Notes: a model not told the origin generated them from the sequence alone. DNA of 64,000 nt from SIG437 sp045648985 (GCA_045648985.1 JAZROZ010000037.1:1-64000), one strand, 5' to 3'; shown: positions 1 to 7,999, numbered from the stretch's first letter. Made by a program: numbers and translations.

Positions 1-1
1 T

Positions 2-2437
2 TTGAAAAATTTCTCTCCGGAAACGCAATTATACGGAATGCAGAAAAGTGTAGAAGCATATCAAAAGGAATTGATTAACAAGTACGGAGATAAAGCCCCT
101 GACCTTAAAATCAATGAAGAACTTGCGGAACAATTCTTAAATGCCGAAACCGAAGAAGAAAGACTGGATGCAGAAATAGAAATCTATATGGATATTGGCA
201 GACAGATGCCTTCTGATTGGATAGACATGTGGAATGCGTGGAGATACCTTGCGATGCTTGGCAACGTTCGCACTCATATCAGAAACATTGTGGGTAACGC
301 AGGACTTGCTCCTGTTGTTCTCGCAAAGGACTTGACCGCTACTGCAATCGAATCTGTTGTTGCTTCCGTAGCTCGCAAGCAAGGTAAAGAGATGCTTAGA
401 GGTAAAGCGTTAGTTTGGGGTAGCAAGACAGACAGGGCATTGCTTGTGGCGGCTTGGAAAGACTATGCAAATGTTGCCGATGCGGTTTCAAATGGTGGAA
501 AATATAACGATTCGGCGATAGGAAACAAATATATCGACGAGGGCAGAACTATATTTAAACACAAAAACCCCATTATAAATTATGTTTTGAAACCCTTTGA
601 AGCGGCACGAAAAGGAAATAGCAATCTTCTTGAAAATGAGGATATGTGGTTTTCTAAACCTCATTACGCTTATGCTTTAGCTCAGTATTGTAAGGCTAAC
701 AACATCACTCCCGAACAGATAACAAAGGGTAAGGCAATATCTCCTGCAAGGGAATACGCAATCAAAGAAGCAAGTAAAGCGACCTACAGAGACATAAACG
801 AATTTTCACAAGCAGTAAGTAAGCTCGGCAGAAGAGGAAAGGCAAATCAAGGTGTTTGGGAAAAAAGAGGGCGCATTTTGGTAGAAGGTGTTCAGCCGTT
901 CCGTAGAACTCCTGCTAATATCATGGTAAGGGGTATTGAGTATAGCCCAATTGGTTTTGTCAAAAGCTTGGCTGACATTAAAAAAATAGGCACAGAAAAA
1001 AAAGACGGAACAGTACTTACTGCAACAGAGATTATTGATTCAATTTCTGCTGGTTTAACAGGAACAGGACTTTATGCTCTTGGTATATTGCTTGCGGCAC
1101 AAGGACTTATCAGAGGACACGGAGAAGATGACGAGAGAGAAAAAGAGTTTAATGAGTTAATGGGGCATCAGGCTTATGCTCTCGAATTACCAAACGGCAA
1201 CTCGATTACATTAGACTGGCTTGCACCTGAAGCACTCCCATTCTTTATGGGCGTAAACACCTACGAAATAAACAGCCGTAAGAAACCAGACGAAATGTTG
1301 ACTATGTCAGATATGATAACCATAGCTACGAGAATTGCTGAGCCTATGCTCCAAATGTCTTGTTTGCAGGGTATAAACGATGCTCTTGAGAATATAGGGG
1401 AGGCCAAATCACAAGGCAGCACAGGAATTATGAAGTTTATATCAGGTGCGGCTACAAGTTATCTCTCGCAAGGAATACCGACTCTTTTCGGACAAGCAGA
1501 GCGCACAGGCGAGGAAAACAGAATGACAACATACACAGAAAAGAACGATTTCCTCACAGGCGATATGCAATATGTTCTTGGAAAAGCAAGTGCGAAAATT
1601 CCGATTTGGGATTATAACCAGATTCCGTACATTGATGCGTGGGGAAGAAAAGAGGCATCAGGAACGGCACTAAAAAGAGGGCTAAACAATTTTCTTAATC
1701 CTGCTTATACATCTACCATTGTAACAAGCAATATGGAAAAAGAACTCTTGCGACTCTATGAGAAAACCGGAGAAGACGGAGTATTCCCCGAAAGAGCCGA
1801 TAAATATTTCACTGTAAATGAGGTGCGTAAGGACCTCACAGCAGACGAATATGTAAGATATGCAACTCTTAAGGGCGAAAAATCCTATAAGTTGGTTTCA
1901 AATTTGGTGAAGAGCAAAGCATACAAAAATCTATCTGATGCCGAGAAAGTAAAAGCCGTTAAGGAAGCATACGACTATGCCAACCAAAAAGCCAAACAAG
2001 CAATCAGTAATTACAAGCCTGAGACTTGGGTAAGTAAAGCCGATGAGTTTGGGTCAGACGTTGGAAATTATATCTCTTTCAAGACAGAAGTTAATGGCAC
2101 TAAAGAAGAGAACGGCGGTAAGATTTCTAAGCAAGAGGTTGTAGATATAATTCTCGATATGGCTCAAAACGATTCTGAAACTTGGAAAATGTATTTATCA
2201 ATGTATGATAGTGAGAGCGATATGTACGCATACAACAAAGGTATTCACGGCGAGGATTATATGTATTTTATTGCTTCACTTAATAAGCATGATAAACCTA
2301 CAAAATCAGGTAAGTACGGAACATACACACAGGAAGAAGTAAAGAAAGCTATCGACAATATGCAAGGCTTATCAAGAAAAGAAAAATCGGCTTTATATCA
2401 GAGTGTTAATACAGGATGGAAAAACAATCCGTATTGA
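2..2437 (+). CDS. Large phage/mobile-element protein, LPD38-like, 5' partial
   Basis: The frame is open from the left edge, so this is almost certainly the C-terminal part of a much larger protein; the TTG at position 2 is only the first possible start codon in view. Near residues 80-110 it has a segment around the motif GNVRTHIRNIVGNAG. This is followed by a hydrophobic stretch near residues 345-370 and a segment around residues 385-430 resembling the LPD38 domain of polyvalent proteins in phages and conjugative elements. The last 200 residues are charged and helical. Such proteins are thought to be injected with the DNA or to belong to the virion, but the role here is unknown. A terminator follows 9 bases after the stop. 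Family assignment is from memory of the motif. Confidence 0.7.
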   Translation: MKNFSPETQLYGMQKSVEAYQKELINKYGDKAPDLKINEELAEQFLNAETEEERLDAEIEIYMDIGRQMPSDWIDMWNAWRYLAMLGNVRTHIRNIVGNAGLAPVVLAKDLTATAIESVVASVARKQGKEMLRGKALVWGSKTDRALLVAAWKDYANVADAVSNGGKYNDSAIGNKYIDEGRTIFKHKNPIINYVLKPFEAARKGNSNLLENEDMWFSKPHYAYALAQYCKANNITPEQITKGKAISPAREYAIKEASKATYRDINEFSQAVSKLGRRGKANQGVWEKRGRILVEGVQPFRRTPANIMVRGIEYSPIGFVKSLADIKKIGTEKKDGTVLTATEIIDSISAGLTGTGLYALGILLAAQGLIRGHGEDDEREKEFNELMGHQAYALELPNGNSITLDWLAPEALPFFMGVNTYEINSRKKPDEMLTMSDMITIATRIAEPMLQMSCLQGINDALENIGEAKSQGSTGIMKFISGAATSYLSQGIPTLFGQAERTGEENRMTTYTEKNDFLTGDMQYVLGKASAKIPIWDYNQIPYIDAWGRKEASGTALKRGLNNFLNPAYTSTIVTSNMEKELLRLYEKTGEDGVFPERADKYFTVNEVRKDLTADEYVRYATLKGEKSYKLVSNLVKSKAYKNLSDAEKVKAVKEAYDYANQKAKQAISNYKPETWVSKADEFGSDVGNYISFKTEVNGTKEENGGKISKQEVVDIILDMAQNDSETWKMYLSMYDSESDMYAYNKGIHGEDYMYFIASLNKHDKPTKSGKYGTYTQEEVKKAIDNMQGLSRKEKSALYQSVNTGWKNNPY

Positions 2438-2445
2438 TAATGTGC

Positions 2446-2480
2446 AACGGCGGCTACATAATTTATGTGGCCGCCGTTTT
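2446..2480 (+). terminator. Rho-independent terminator after the LPD38-like gene
   Basis: A 15-bp stem (AACGGCGGCTACATA paired with TATGTGGCCGCCGTT, one G-T pair) has a 3-base loop and is followed by TTTTGGTTTT. It ends the plus-strand gene and separates it from the minus-strand pair that follows. Confidence 0.85.
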
Positions 2481-2489
2481 GGTTTTGGA

Positions 2490-2732
2490 TTATTCGATAT
2501 TTGGTGTTAATAGTATTTTTATGAAACTTGTAGCTAACCCTATAACATATGCCCATATGTAATCAAAAAGTAAATGATAAACTAAGAGAGAAACAGATAT
2601 TACGATAGCACTCCATAAAATTATTGCAAAGAGGTGGCTTCTTACACGTATAGAACCTATTATCTGGCAAAAGGCAATAACACCCAATGCCCATGCAGCA
2701 TCGCAGATTAATATGAAAATTAGTATGTTCAT
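2490..2732 (-). CDS. Small integral membrane protein of unknown function
   Basis: An 80-residue, strongly hydrophobic protein with two or three predicted membrane spans (about residues 2-24, 34-54 and 58-75). A very good ribosome binding site (AAAGGAGG) lies 6 bases before the ATG. It follows the larger membrane-protein gene on the same strand with a 33-base gap, so the two are probably co-transcribed. I recognise no family. Its position in the mobile element makes an accessory role such as immunity or superinfection control possible, but nothing in the sequence shows this. Confidence 0.7.
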   Translation of the reverse strand: MNILIFILICDAAWALGVIAFCQIIGSIRVRSHLFAIILWSAIVISVSLLVYHLLFDYIWAYVIGLATSFIKILLTPNIE

Positions 2733-2765
2733 ATAGTCCTCCTTTCGTATGTTTTTTATTGTAAA

Positions 2766-3620
2766 TCATGGTTTACATACTGAACAAGGGGAATATCCGT
2801 TGTCTTTTGCTTCATCCAATGTTGTTTTGATTCTCGTTTCAGGAAAAATATACAAGCAATTTATTTTATGATATTTTTCTCCATATTCAGTTATGTATAC
2901 AGTGGGGGAGTTGTCTTCTTTTTTTGCCTTAATAATAGTCTTTGGTGTCTTGTTAGATTTTTGGTCAGTTAAAGTGATATAGTATGTGTCGTCATTGTAA
3001 TCGGTAACTTTAGTTTCTTTATTTAAATATAAAATTGTGGAGTCAGACCCAAAATAAAGATAACCACCATTATTAAAATATAGGTAATTTATATGGTAAT
3101 TTAAAGTGGTTATATCTCGACCTTCATCTGTTTCACCTATTTTATCTTCGTATCTTGATATTTCAGCTGTTAGAGTGTATTGTTTTCTGTTTTTTATTTC
3201 TTTAGGTTCACGAGATAGGTAAACAATATAATTTTCTGTATATTCGCTGTATTCATAAAAATCGCCTATTTGTGTAGTGCCATATCCTAAAAGTCTTGGC
3301 ATGTATGGTAGGCTTAATAATAATGTAATACACCATGAAATGAAGAATACTTTTGAAAGCTCTTTAATTTTGCGTTTGAATAGTGATACAGTGAACGTAA
3401 TTGTTAATATAATAAAAAACAAAAATGCTGCTTCGAATATGTTTCTCAGAAAATAGTAAAATATTTCTTTTGGTGACGACTTACCTATGCGATACGGACA
3501 TAAAAAAGCAATAATGGATAACGATACTGCACTAACTGAAAAGGCTGATCTCGTATCTTGAGACAGATTTTGCCACCATGTTTGAATAATATTTTTGAGT
3601 TTTTTTAAAATATTTATCAA
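2766..3620 (-). CDS. Membrane protein with C-terminal Cys/His (Ada-like) metal-binding motif
   Basis: A 284-residue protein with three predicted membrane spans (about residues 28-45, 55-80 and 90-107), then a beta-rich soluble domain rich in Tyr, Asp and Asn. The last 40 residues match a recurrent small module: YHKINC followed by LDEAKDNGYSPCSVCKP. The spacing YHxxxC...GYxPCxxC is typical of Ada/excalibur-like zinc-binding tails. The start is TTG with GGTGAT six bases upstream; no ATG is available in frame nearby. A strong promoter overlapping repeated operator motifs lies directly upstream, divergent from a small XRE regulator. Function is unknown; a membrane sensor or immunity protein of the element is plausible. 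Confidence 0.7.
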   Translation of the reverse strand: MINILKKLKNIIQTWWQNLSQDTRSAFSVSAVSLSIIAFLCPYRIGKSSPKEIFYYFLRNIFEAAFLFFIILTITFTVSLFKRKIKELSKVFFISWCITLLLSLPYMPRLLGYGTTQIGDFYEYSEYTENYIVYLSREPKEIKNRKQYTLTAEISRYEDKIGETDEGRDITTLNYHINYLYFNNGGYLYFGSDSTILYLNKETKVTDYNDDTYYITLTDQKSNKTPKTIIKAKKEDNSPTVYITEYGEKYHKINCLYIFPETRIKTTLDEAKDNGYSPCSVCKP

Positions 3621-3634
3621 TTCATCACCATCTT

Positions 3635-3734
3635 ATGTTAAAAGTTTTTTATAAAAATCTTACATATTCTTATCTTTAACATAATTATATTACTTGAATA
3701 TGTTAAAGTCAAGAATGATATGTATCTTTAACAC
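3635..3734. promoter_or_regulatory. Operator region with four CTTTAACAT-type sites
   Basis: The motif CTTTAACAT occurs at 3674-3682 (forward), 3700-3708 (reverse) and 3726-3734 (forward, last base C), with starts exactly 26 bp apart. A fourth, looser copy lies at 3635-3644 (reverse). The sites flank and overlap the minus-strand promoter at 3684-3712. The neighbouring small XRE protein is the natural candidate to bind them. Confidence 0.65.
3684..3712 (-). promoter_or_regulatory. Sigma-A promoter of the membrane-protein pair
   Basis: Reading on the minus strand, TTGACT (3707-3712) and TATAAT (3684-3689) are separated by 17 bp. The -35 box overlaps the middle CTTTAACAT operator copy and the next copy lies just downstream of the -10 box, an arrangement suited to repression. 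Confidence 0.75.
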
Positions 3735-3763
3735 AAAAATATAATTGAAAAGAGTTGAAGAAA

Positions 3764-4000
3764 ATGAAGATTTACGATTATAATGGGAAAAAGAATATTT
3801 GTGGTGACAAAATCCGAGAAGCCCGTTTTAAGCAAAGACTAACACAGAGTGATTTAGCGGCACAATTACAAGTGGAAGGTGTTAATATCGAACGAGATAG
3901 TATTTCCAGGATAGAGATTGGAACACGATTTGTTTGTGACTATGAGCTCAGAGCGTTTGCAAAGGTTTTGAAGGTTGATATAGAGTGGCTAATTTTGTAA
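3764..4000 (+). CDS. Small XRE-family (Cro/CI-type) DNA-binding protein
   Basis: A 78-residue single-domain helix-turn-helix protein. The HTH covers about residues 14-70, with recognition around LTQSDLAAQL and SISRIE, and it ends in the VDIEWLIL segment common to phage Cro/CI-like repressors. I chose the ATG at 3764 because the GAAAAGAG ribosome binding site is 9 bases upstream; a TTG at 3755 would touch it. It is divergent from the membrane-protein pair and its upstream region carries repeated CTTTAACAT motifs. Autoregulation and control of the divergent operon are likely but inferred. Confidence 0.85.
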   Translation: MKIYDYNGKKNICGDKIREARFKQRLTQSDLAAQLQVEGVNIERDSISRIEIGTRFVCDYELRAFAKVLKVDIEWLIL

Positions 4001-4027
4001 CTTTCATAATTAATGAAATAAGAAGCA

Positions 4028-4065
4028 AGAGGTAACGGTTCGCAATGCGTTACCCCTCTTTTTTT
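4028..4065. terminator. Terminator shared by two convergent XRE genes
   Basis: AGAGGTAACG pairs with CGTTA..CCTCT (two bulged C) around a 10-base loop, followed by a run of T. It lies between the plus-strand small regulator and the minus-strand regulator whose stop codon falls in its tail. Confidence 0.7.
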
Positions 4066-4477
4066 ATGCAGTTGTTTTGCTTTGCGCACGTGCTTTTGCC
4101 CGGAGTCTTAAATATTCGCAGAAATCTATAATCTGCAGTTTATCTAAAGAGGATAAGTCAGATATGTCTAAGTATCCTTCCGGAGTGACGTGTTTTGAGT
4201 TTTGCATTTTCCGATACAGATACTCATTTATTTCGCGGTTTTCGTTTTCGATTCCAAGAACATAGTTTACATCTACTTGAAAATAGTCTGCATATTTTTT
4301 TACCATTTCCATACTCATTGCCCTCTGGCCGCTTTCATAATTTGATATGCAGCTCCGGGAGACATAGAGGGCCTTTGCCATTTGGTCTTGAGTGAAGCTA
4401 ATAGAGTTCCTTAATTCTTTTAATCTTAGTCCTAATAATTTTTCCTGTTTTTCCGTAAGTAATCTTTTGCCGAACAT
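4064..4477 (-). CDS. XRE-family transcriptional regulator (phage-repressor type)
   Basis: A 137-residue regulator with an N-terminal HTH (about residues 15-75; FTQDQMAKALYVSRSCISNYE) followed by a linker ending in DVNYVLGIE and a C-terminal helical segment of about 50 residues for dimerisation. I chose the ATG at 4477 (MFGKR) because AGGAG lies 8 bases upstream; an upstream in-frame start at 4498 lacks a site. It is the last gene of the mobile element before the junction with the interrupted spore gene, a typical place for a repressor of excision or lytic genes. A palindrome upstream suggests autoregulation. Confidence 0.85.
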   Translation of the reverse strand: MFGKRLLTEKQEKLLGLRLKELRNSISFTQDQMAKALYVSRSCISNYESGQRAMSMEMVKKYADYFQVDVNYVLGIENENREINEYLYRKMQNSKHVTPEGYLDISDLSSLDKLQIIDFCEYLRLRAKARAQSKTTA

Positions 4478-4495
4478 TGATGTCACTCCTGTTGT

Positions 4496-4514
4496 CAAAT
4501 TTTGTCACAATTTG
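4496..4514. promoter_or_regulatory. Palindromic operator candidate upstream of the repressor
   Basis: CAAATT and AATTTG form an inverted repeat separated by 7 bases, overlapping two direct copies of TTGTCA (4493-4498 and 4502-4507). It sits 19 bases upstream of the chosen ATG of the XRE repressor. A further GTGACAAAG copy lies at about 4581-4589. Binding by that repressor is inferred. Confidence 0.45.
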
Positions 4515-4618
4515 AATTTAACAGTTAATGACCAATGCTTTCTACAAATGATGCAGAAGGAAGTAAATGACACAAAAAACGTGACAAAGCTGAAAGGAAT
4601 GGGTGTTTTATAGTACAT

Positions 4619-5491
4619 TTATGAAATATGTTCGTACGTATATCCCCACTCGTACGTCATTATAAGAACTGTGTTTGCAGCATTTCCAAGTGCGCTGTAG
4701 TCATGACCTTCATATAAAAGACCACGCTGGGCAACACTTGTTTTTGGTGCTAAATCGACATTTACACTAAAGCCTGCGCTGTTTAATCTTTCTGTGATAT
4801 TTTCTACAAATGCTACATAGTTATCACCATCATTGGGGTCTATGTATTCAAAATCAATATCAATTCCGACATATCCCTTCTGTCTCATTAAGACAATAAT
4901 CTTATCAATGAGGAAATTTTGTGCAGCTTTGTTTGCAAAAAGCCTGCTTGCTCTTTCTGTACTGAAGCCTCCGTCTTCTGTGATTGATGAAAGCATCATA
5001 ATGGGTGCTACATCATACTCTCTGCACGCCTTTATAAGTGGCTCATCGTTTATGGGTATCAGTTCGCCGCTCTCTGTAAAGCCATAACTGAAGATAGTTA
5101 GAGATGAAAGATAGGGAAGCGTTTGCATTAGCGTCTGCATATTGATATTGGGATACGCATATCCGTTTACTCTTATTGGTCTTTGCTTTTCGGTAGTAAA
5201 TGAAATAGTAATTAGTTGTCCCGGATAAAGAAATCTGTTTGAAATCAGGTCGGGGTTATTCTGAAGAAGAATCATAACAGTTGTGCTGTACATATTTGCA
5301 ATTGACTCTAAAGTATCACCAGCTCTGACTGTATGTACCGTCTGCGGAATAAGTATAAGTAGCGCCTGACCTATGACTAAGCTTCTTTGTGTATTTAAGT
5401 TGTTGTCGGCTGCTATTCTTTGTACACTTGTGCCATAGCGTCTTGCTATCTGCCATAGTGTATCACCTTTTTGTACTACGTGAATTATCAT
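4619..5491 (-). CDS. Spore-hydrolase-like protein (2x LysM + GH18), C-terminally truncated by element
   Basis: The product has two LysM domains (about residues 2-45 and 51-97) and a glycoside hydrolase 18 domain of the SleL/YaaH type from about residue 105. The GH18 catalytic motif DIDFE is present (about residues 211-215), as is the late motif MTYEWGYTY. In relatives that motif is followed by about 120-140 further residues completing the barrel. Here only EHIS and a stop follow, leaving 290 residues instead of about 425. The mobile element begins at this point, so the rest of the gene is expected beyond its left end. SleL/YaaH proteins degrade cortex peptidoglycan fragments during germination. 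The start at 5491 has AAGGAG 7 bases upstream. Confidence 0.85.
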   Translation of the reverse strand: MIIHVVQKGDTLWQIARRYGTSVQRIAADNNLNTQRSLVIGQALLILIPQTVHTVRAGDTLESIANMYSTTVMILLQNNPDLISNRFLYPGQLITISFTTEKQRPIRVNGYAYPNINMQTLMQTLPYLSSLTIFSYGFTESGELIPINDEPLIKACREYDVAPIMMLSSITEDGGFSTERASRLFANKAAQNFLIDKIIVLMRQKGYVGIDIDFEYIDPNDGDNYVAFVENITERLNSAGFSVNVDLAPKTSVAQRGLLYEGHDYSALGNAANTVLIMTYEWGYTYEHIS

Positions 5492-5571
5492 TAAATCACT
5501 CCTTTTTTTCATTATCATATGCAGAATAATAAAAAATGTTAATATTGTAGGATGTTTTGGATGAAAATTGT

Positions 5572-5600
5572 TTGACAGATGTTTTTTTTAGGTGTATAAT
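5572..5600 (+). promoter_or_regulatory. Sigma-A promoter of the KDPG aldolase/KDG kinase operon
   Basis: TTGACA (5572-5577) and TATAAT (5595-5600) are separated by 17 bp, upstream of an AAAAAGGAGA ribosome binding site. Confidence 0.85.
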
Positions 5601-5638
5601 TAAAGGCGGATGTTTTATAAAAAAAGGAGACGATATAA

Positions 5639-6280
5639 ATGGATAAGGAAAAGGTTTTAACAAAACTTACAGATGCAGGCCTTGTTGCAGTTGTCCGTGC
5701 TAAAAACGGAGAAGAAGCAATTAAAGTTTCTGATGCATGCTTAGAGGGAGGATGCCCTTCAATTGAGCTTACATTTACTGTGCCGGGCGCACATAAAGTA
5801 ATTGAAGAATTAGCTGCAAGATATCAGGGTGGAGAGCTTTTATTGGGCGCAGGTACAGTTTTAGACTCTGAAACTGCAAGAATAGCAATTCTTTCAGGTG
5901 CAAACTACATAGTAAGCCCGGGCTTTAATTTAGAAACGGCTAAGCTCTGTAACAGATACAGAATTCCATATATGGCAGGATGTATGACAATCACAGAGGT
6001 TATCACAGCTATGGAAGCAGGAGTTGACATTATTAAGATTTTCCCTGCTGACCTTTTTGGTCCAACAATCATAAAAGATATTCGTGGTCCGCTTCCGCAG
6101 GCAAAGCTTATGCCAACGGGTGGTGTTGACGTTTCAAACGTTGACCAGTGGATAAAAGCAGGCGCGGTTGCAGTAGGTGCAGGCTCATCACTCACAGCGG
6201 GCGCTAAAACAGGCGACTATGCTAAGATTACACAGACTGCAAAAGAATTTATTGCTAAAATTAAAGAAGCAAGAGCATAA
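5639..6280 (+). CDS. eda: 2-keto-3-deoxy-6-phosphogluconate/4-hydroxy-2-oxoglutarate aldolase
   Basis: A 213-residue class I aldolase that splits KDPG into pyruvate and glyceraldehyde 3-phosphate, the last step of uronate and Entner-Doudoroff catabolism. The Schiff-base lysine is K133 in IIKIFPA, at the same residue number as in E. coli Eda. R20, the glutamate in SIELTFT (E43), GAGTVL and the phosphate-binding PTGG are also present, and the length is typical. It is followed after 18 bases by KDG kinase, which makes its substrate, so the pair works as an operon under the strong promoter upstream. Without a visible dehydratase, the source of KDG is most likely uronates. Confidence 0.95.
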   Translation: MDKEKVLTKLTDAGLVAVVRAKNGEEAIKVSDACLEGGCPSIELTFTVPGAHKVIEELAARYQGGELLLGAGTVLDSETARIAILSGANYIVSPGFNLETAKLCNRYRIPYMAGCMTITEVITAMEAGVDIIKIFPADLFGPTIIKDIRGPLPQAKLMPTGGVDVSNVDQWIKAGAVAVGAGSSLTAGAKTGDYAKITQTAKEFIAKIKEARA

Positions 6281-6298
6281 CAGAAAGGATTGATTGAT

Positions 6299-7327
6299 AT
6301 GGCAAAAGTAGTAACAATGGGCGAAATTATGTTAAGACTTTCAACGCCCGGTTTTGAAAAATTTATTCAGGCAGACGAATTTGATGTATGTTATGGCGGC
6401 GGTGAGGCAAATGTTGCAGTTTCTCTTGCAAATTACGGTCATAATGCAGAATTTGTGACAAAGGTGCCGAAAAATCCAATAGGTGAGTGTGCAGTAGCAG
6501 CTCTCAGAAAGCATAATGTTAAAACAGATAATATTGCAGTTGGCGGAGAAAGACTTGGTATATACTTCTTGGAAACAGGAGCATCAATGAGAGCTTCAAA
6601 TGTAGTATATGACAGAGCTCATTCCTCAATCTCAACGGCTACTAAAGAAGATTTTGATTTTGATAAAATATTTGAAGGTGCCGACTGGTTCCATTTCACA
6701 GGAATTACTCCTGCTGTATCAGATGCTGCGGCAGAGCTTACTGAAGCAGCACTAAAGGCAGCTAAGGCTAAGGGTGTAACGGTTTCTGTTGACCTTAACT
6801 TCCGTAAAAAATTATGGACAAGTGAGAAAGCTCAAAAGGTTATGACAAACCTTATGCAGTATGTTGATGTTTGCATCGGTAATGAAGAAGATGCAGAAAA
6901 AGTTCTCGGCTTCAAACCGGGAAAAACTGACGTTACAAGCGGTGAGCTTGAGCTAGCAGGTTATAAAGATATTTTTGAGCAGATGGTTGCAAAATTTAAT
7001 TTTAAATATGTAATCAGTTCTCTTCGTGAAAGCTATTCAGCATCAGACAACGGCTGGTCAGCTTGCATATATGACAGAGATTCAAAAGAATTCTATCATT
7101 CTAGAAAATATAACGTAAGAATTGTTGACCGTGTAGGCGGCGGTGATTCATTTGCAGGCGGCGTTATTTGCGGACTGCTTGACGGAAAGAACTTTAAAGA
7201 TGCTTTAGAGTTTGGTGTTGCAGCTTCTGCACTTAAGCATACAATTCCCGGTGACTTTAACTTGGTTTCACGTTCAGATGTTGAAACTTTAGTTGGCGGT
7301 GACGGCTCAGGCAGAGTACAGAGATAA
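6299..7327 (+). CDS. kdgK: 2-keto-3-deoxygluconate kinase (PfkB family)
   Basis: A 342-residue ribokinase-fold sugar kinase that phosphorylates 2-keto-3-deoxygluconate to KDPG, feeding the aldolase encoded just upstream. The N-terminal GG motif is in VCYGGGEANVAVSLA, and the C-terminal PfkB signature with the catalytic base is DRVGGGDSFAGG. The DLNFRKKLW segment matches the KDG kinase subgroup. I chose the ATG at 6299 because AAAGGA lies 9 bases upstream; a TTG at 6290 would have no spacing. The operon ends at a strong bidirectional terminator. Confidence 0.93.
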   Translation: MAKVVTMGEIMLRLSTPGFEKFIQADEFDVCYGGGEANVAVSLANYGHNAEFVTKVPKNPIGECAVAALRKHNVKTDNIAVGGERLGIYFLETGASMRASNVVYDRAHSSISTATKEDFDFDKIFEGADWFHFTGITPAVSDAAAELTEAALKAAKAKGVTVSVDLNFRKKLWTSEKAQKVMTNLMQYVDVCIGNEEDAEKVLGFKPGKTDVTSGELELAGYKDIFEQMVAKFNFKYVISSLRESYSASDNGWSACIYDRDSKEFYHSRKYNVRIVDRVGGGDSFAGGVICGLLDGKNFKDALEFGVAASALKHTIPGDFNLVSRSDVETLVGGDGSGRVQR

Positions 7328-7341
7328 GAAAATATGGTATA

Positions 7342-7380
7342 AAAAAGGAGAAGTAAAATCTGTTTTTACTTCTCCTTTTT
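7342..7380. terminator. Bidirectional terminator between kdgK and the VanW gene
   Basis: A long stem (AAAAAGGAGAAGTAAAA against TTTTTACTTCTCCTTTTT, 4-base loop) works on both strands. The stop codon of the minus-strand VanW gene lies inside the stem. Confidence 0.9.
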
Positions 7381-7929
7381 GCTGACAAGCTTTGCAATAA
7401 CATCGTTTTCATCTGAGGATATATATATCACAATTTCATTTTCTGTATTATTTTTAAACTTCAAATCTAAATTTCCATAATCTACACAGGCATCTTCACC
7501 AAGCTTAGCATATGATATTTCTTTTTCGTGGTTGTGCCTTTCAATAATTTCAAGTCCTGCTTTTTTAGCTACCTGAAACAGAGTGGTGCTCACCTGACAG
7601 ACACCACCGCCAAAGTCGTTTGTTTTCTCATCGTGTAATAAGACAGGTGCTATCTTGTAGCCTTTTTCTTCTGTACGCGCCCCAACGACTTCGTTAAATG
7701 AAAAAATATTACCTGAATAAAGCGAATATCCATCAATACTTTTTAATGCAAGCCTAATATTATTAATTCTGTTATCTGTTTTATCAACAAGTGTAGTAGC
7801 AGCTTCTGCGATTAAAACTTCCTGCATTTCTTCTGTTGGCGCATCTGTTTTAACAGGTGCTTTTTCTTCTTTTTCAATGCTGCAACCCGATAAAGATAAG
7901 ATTAATAAAACTATGAGTGCATATTTCAT
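7366..7929 (-). CDS. VanW-family lipoprotein
   Basis: A 187-residue protein with a short lipoprotein signal peptide (LILSLSGC lipobox, cysteine 16) and a VanW domain over about residues 60-165, including FNEVVGARTEEKGY, GGGVCQVSTTLFQVA and ERHNHEKEISY. VanW was named from vancomycin-resistance clusters, but the domain is widespread in Clostridia envelope proteins and its biochemical role is unknown. It should be anchored to the outer face of the membrane. It stands alone, convergent with the KDG operon. Confidence 0.9.
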   Translation of the reverse strand: MKYALIVLLILSLSGCSIEKEEKAPVKTDAPTEEMQEVLIAEAATTLVDKTDNRINNIRLALKSIDGYSLYSGNIFSFNEVVGARTEEKGYKIAPVLLHDEKTNDFGGGVCQVSTTLFQVAKKAGLEIIERHNHEKEISYAKLGEDACVDYGNLDLKFKNNTENEIVIYISSDENDVIAKLVSKKEK

Positions 7930-7999
7930 TTTATCACCGCCTATACTAACATTATTGACTTTAAAGAAAAAAATATGCTAAAAAGGAGAAAACTGTTTT

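Larger units (their letters stand above)
1..4630. mobile_element. Right end of an integrated prophage-like or conjugative element
   Basis: This stretch holds a large phage-type protein, two small membrane-protein genes and two XRE regulators, and none looks like core metabolism. Its right edge coincides with the point where a LysM-GH18 spore-hydrolase-like gene (4619-5491) loses homology and ends in a short unrelated tail. The crossover most likely lies at about 4628-4648, within or next to the codons for the conserved EWGYTY motif. No integrase or recombinase is visible, so it should lie at the left end, outside the window. That this is one element, and that its edge is the gene break, is inference. 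The exact att core cannot be set without the other end. Confidence 0.7.

Noticed and set aside
4392..4613. 73-codon plus-strand frame over the repressor start and the element end
   Set aside because: It overlaps the 5' end and operator of the XRE gene and has no SD; the 4500-4618 stretch otherwise holds only regulatory sequence and the junction.
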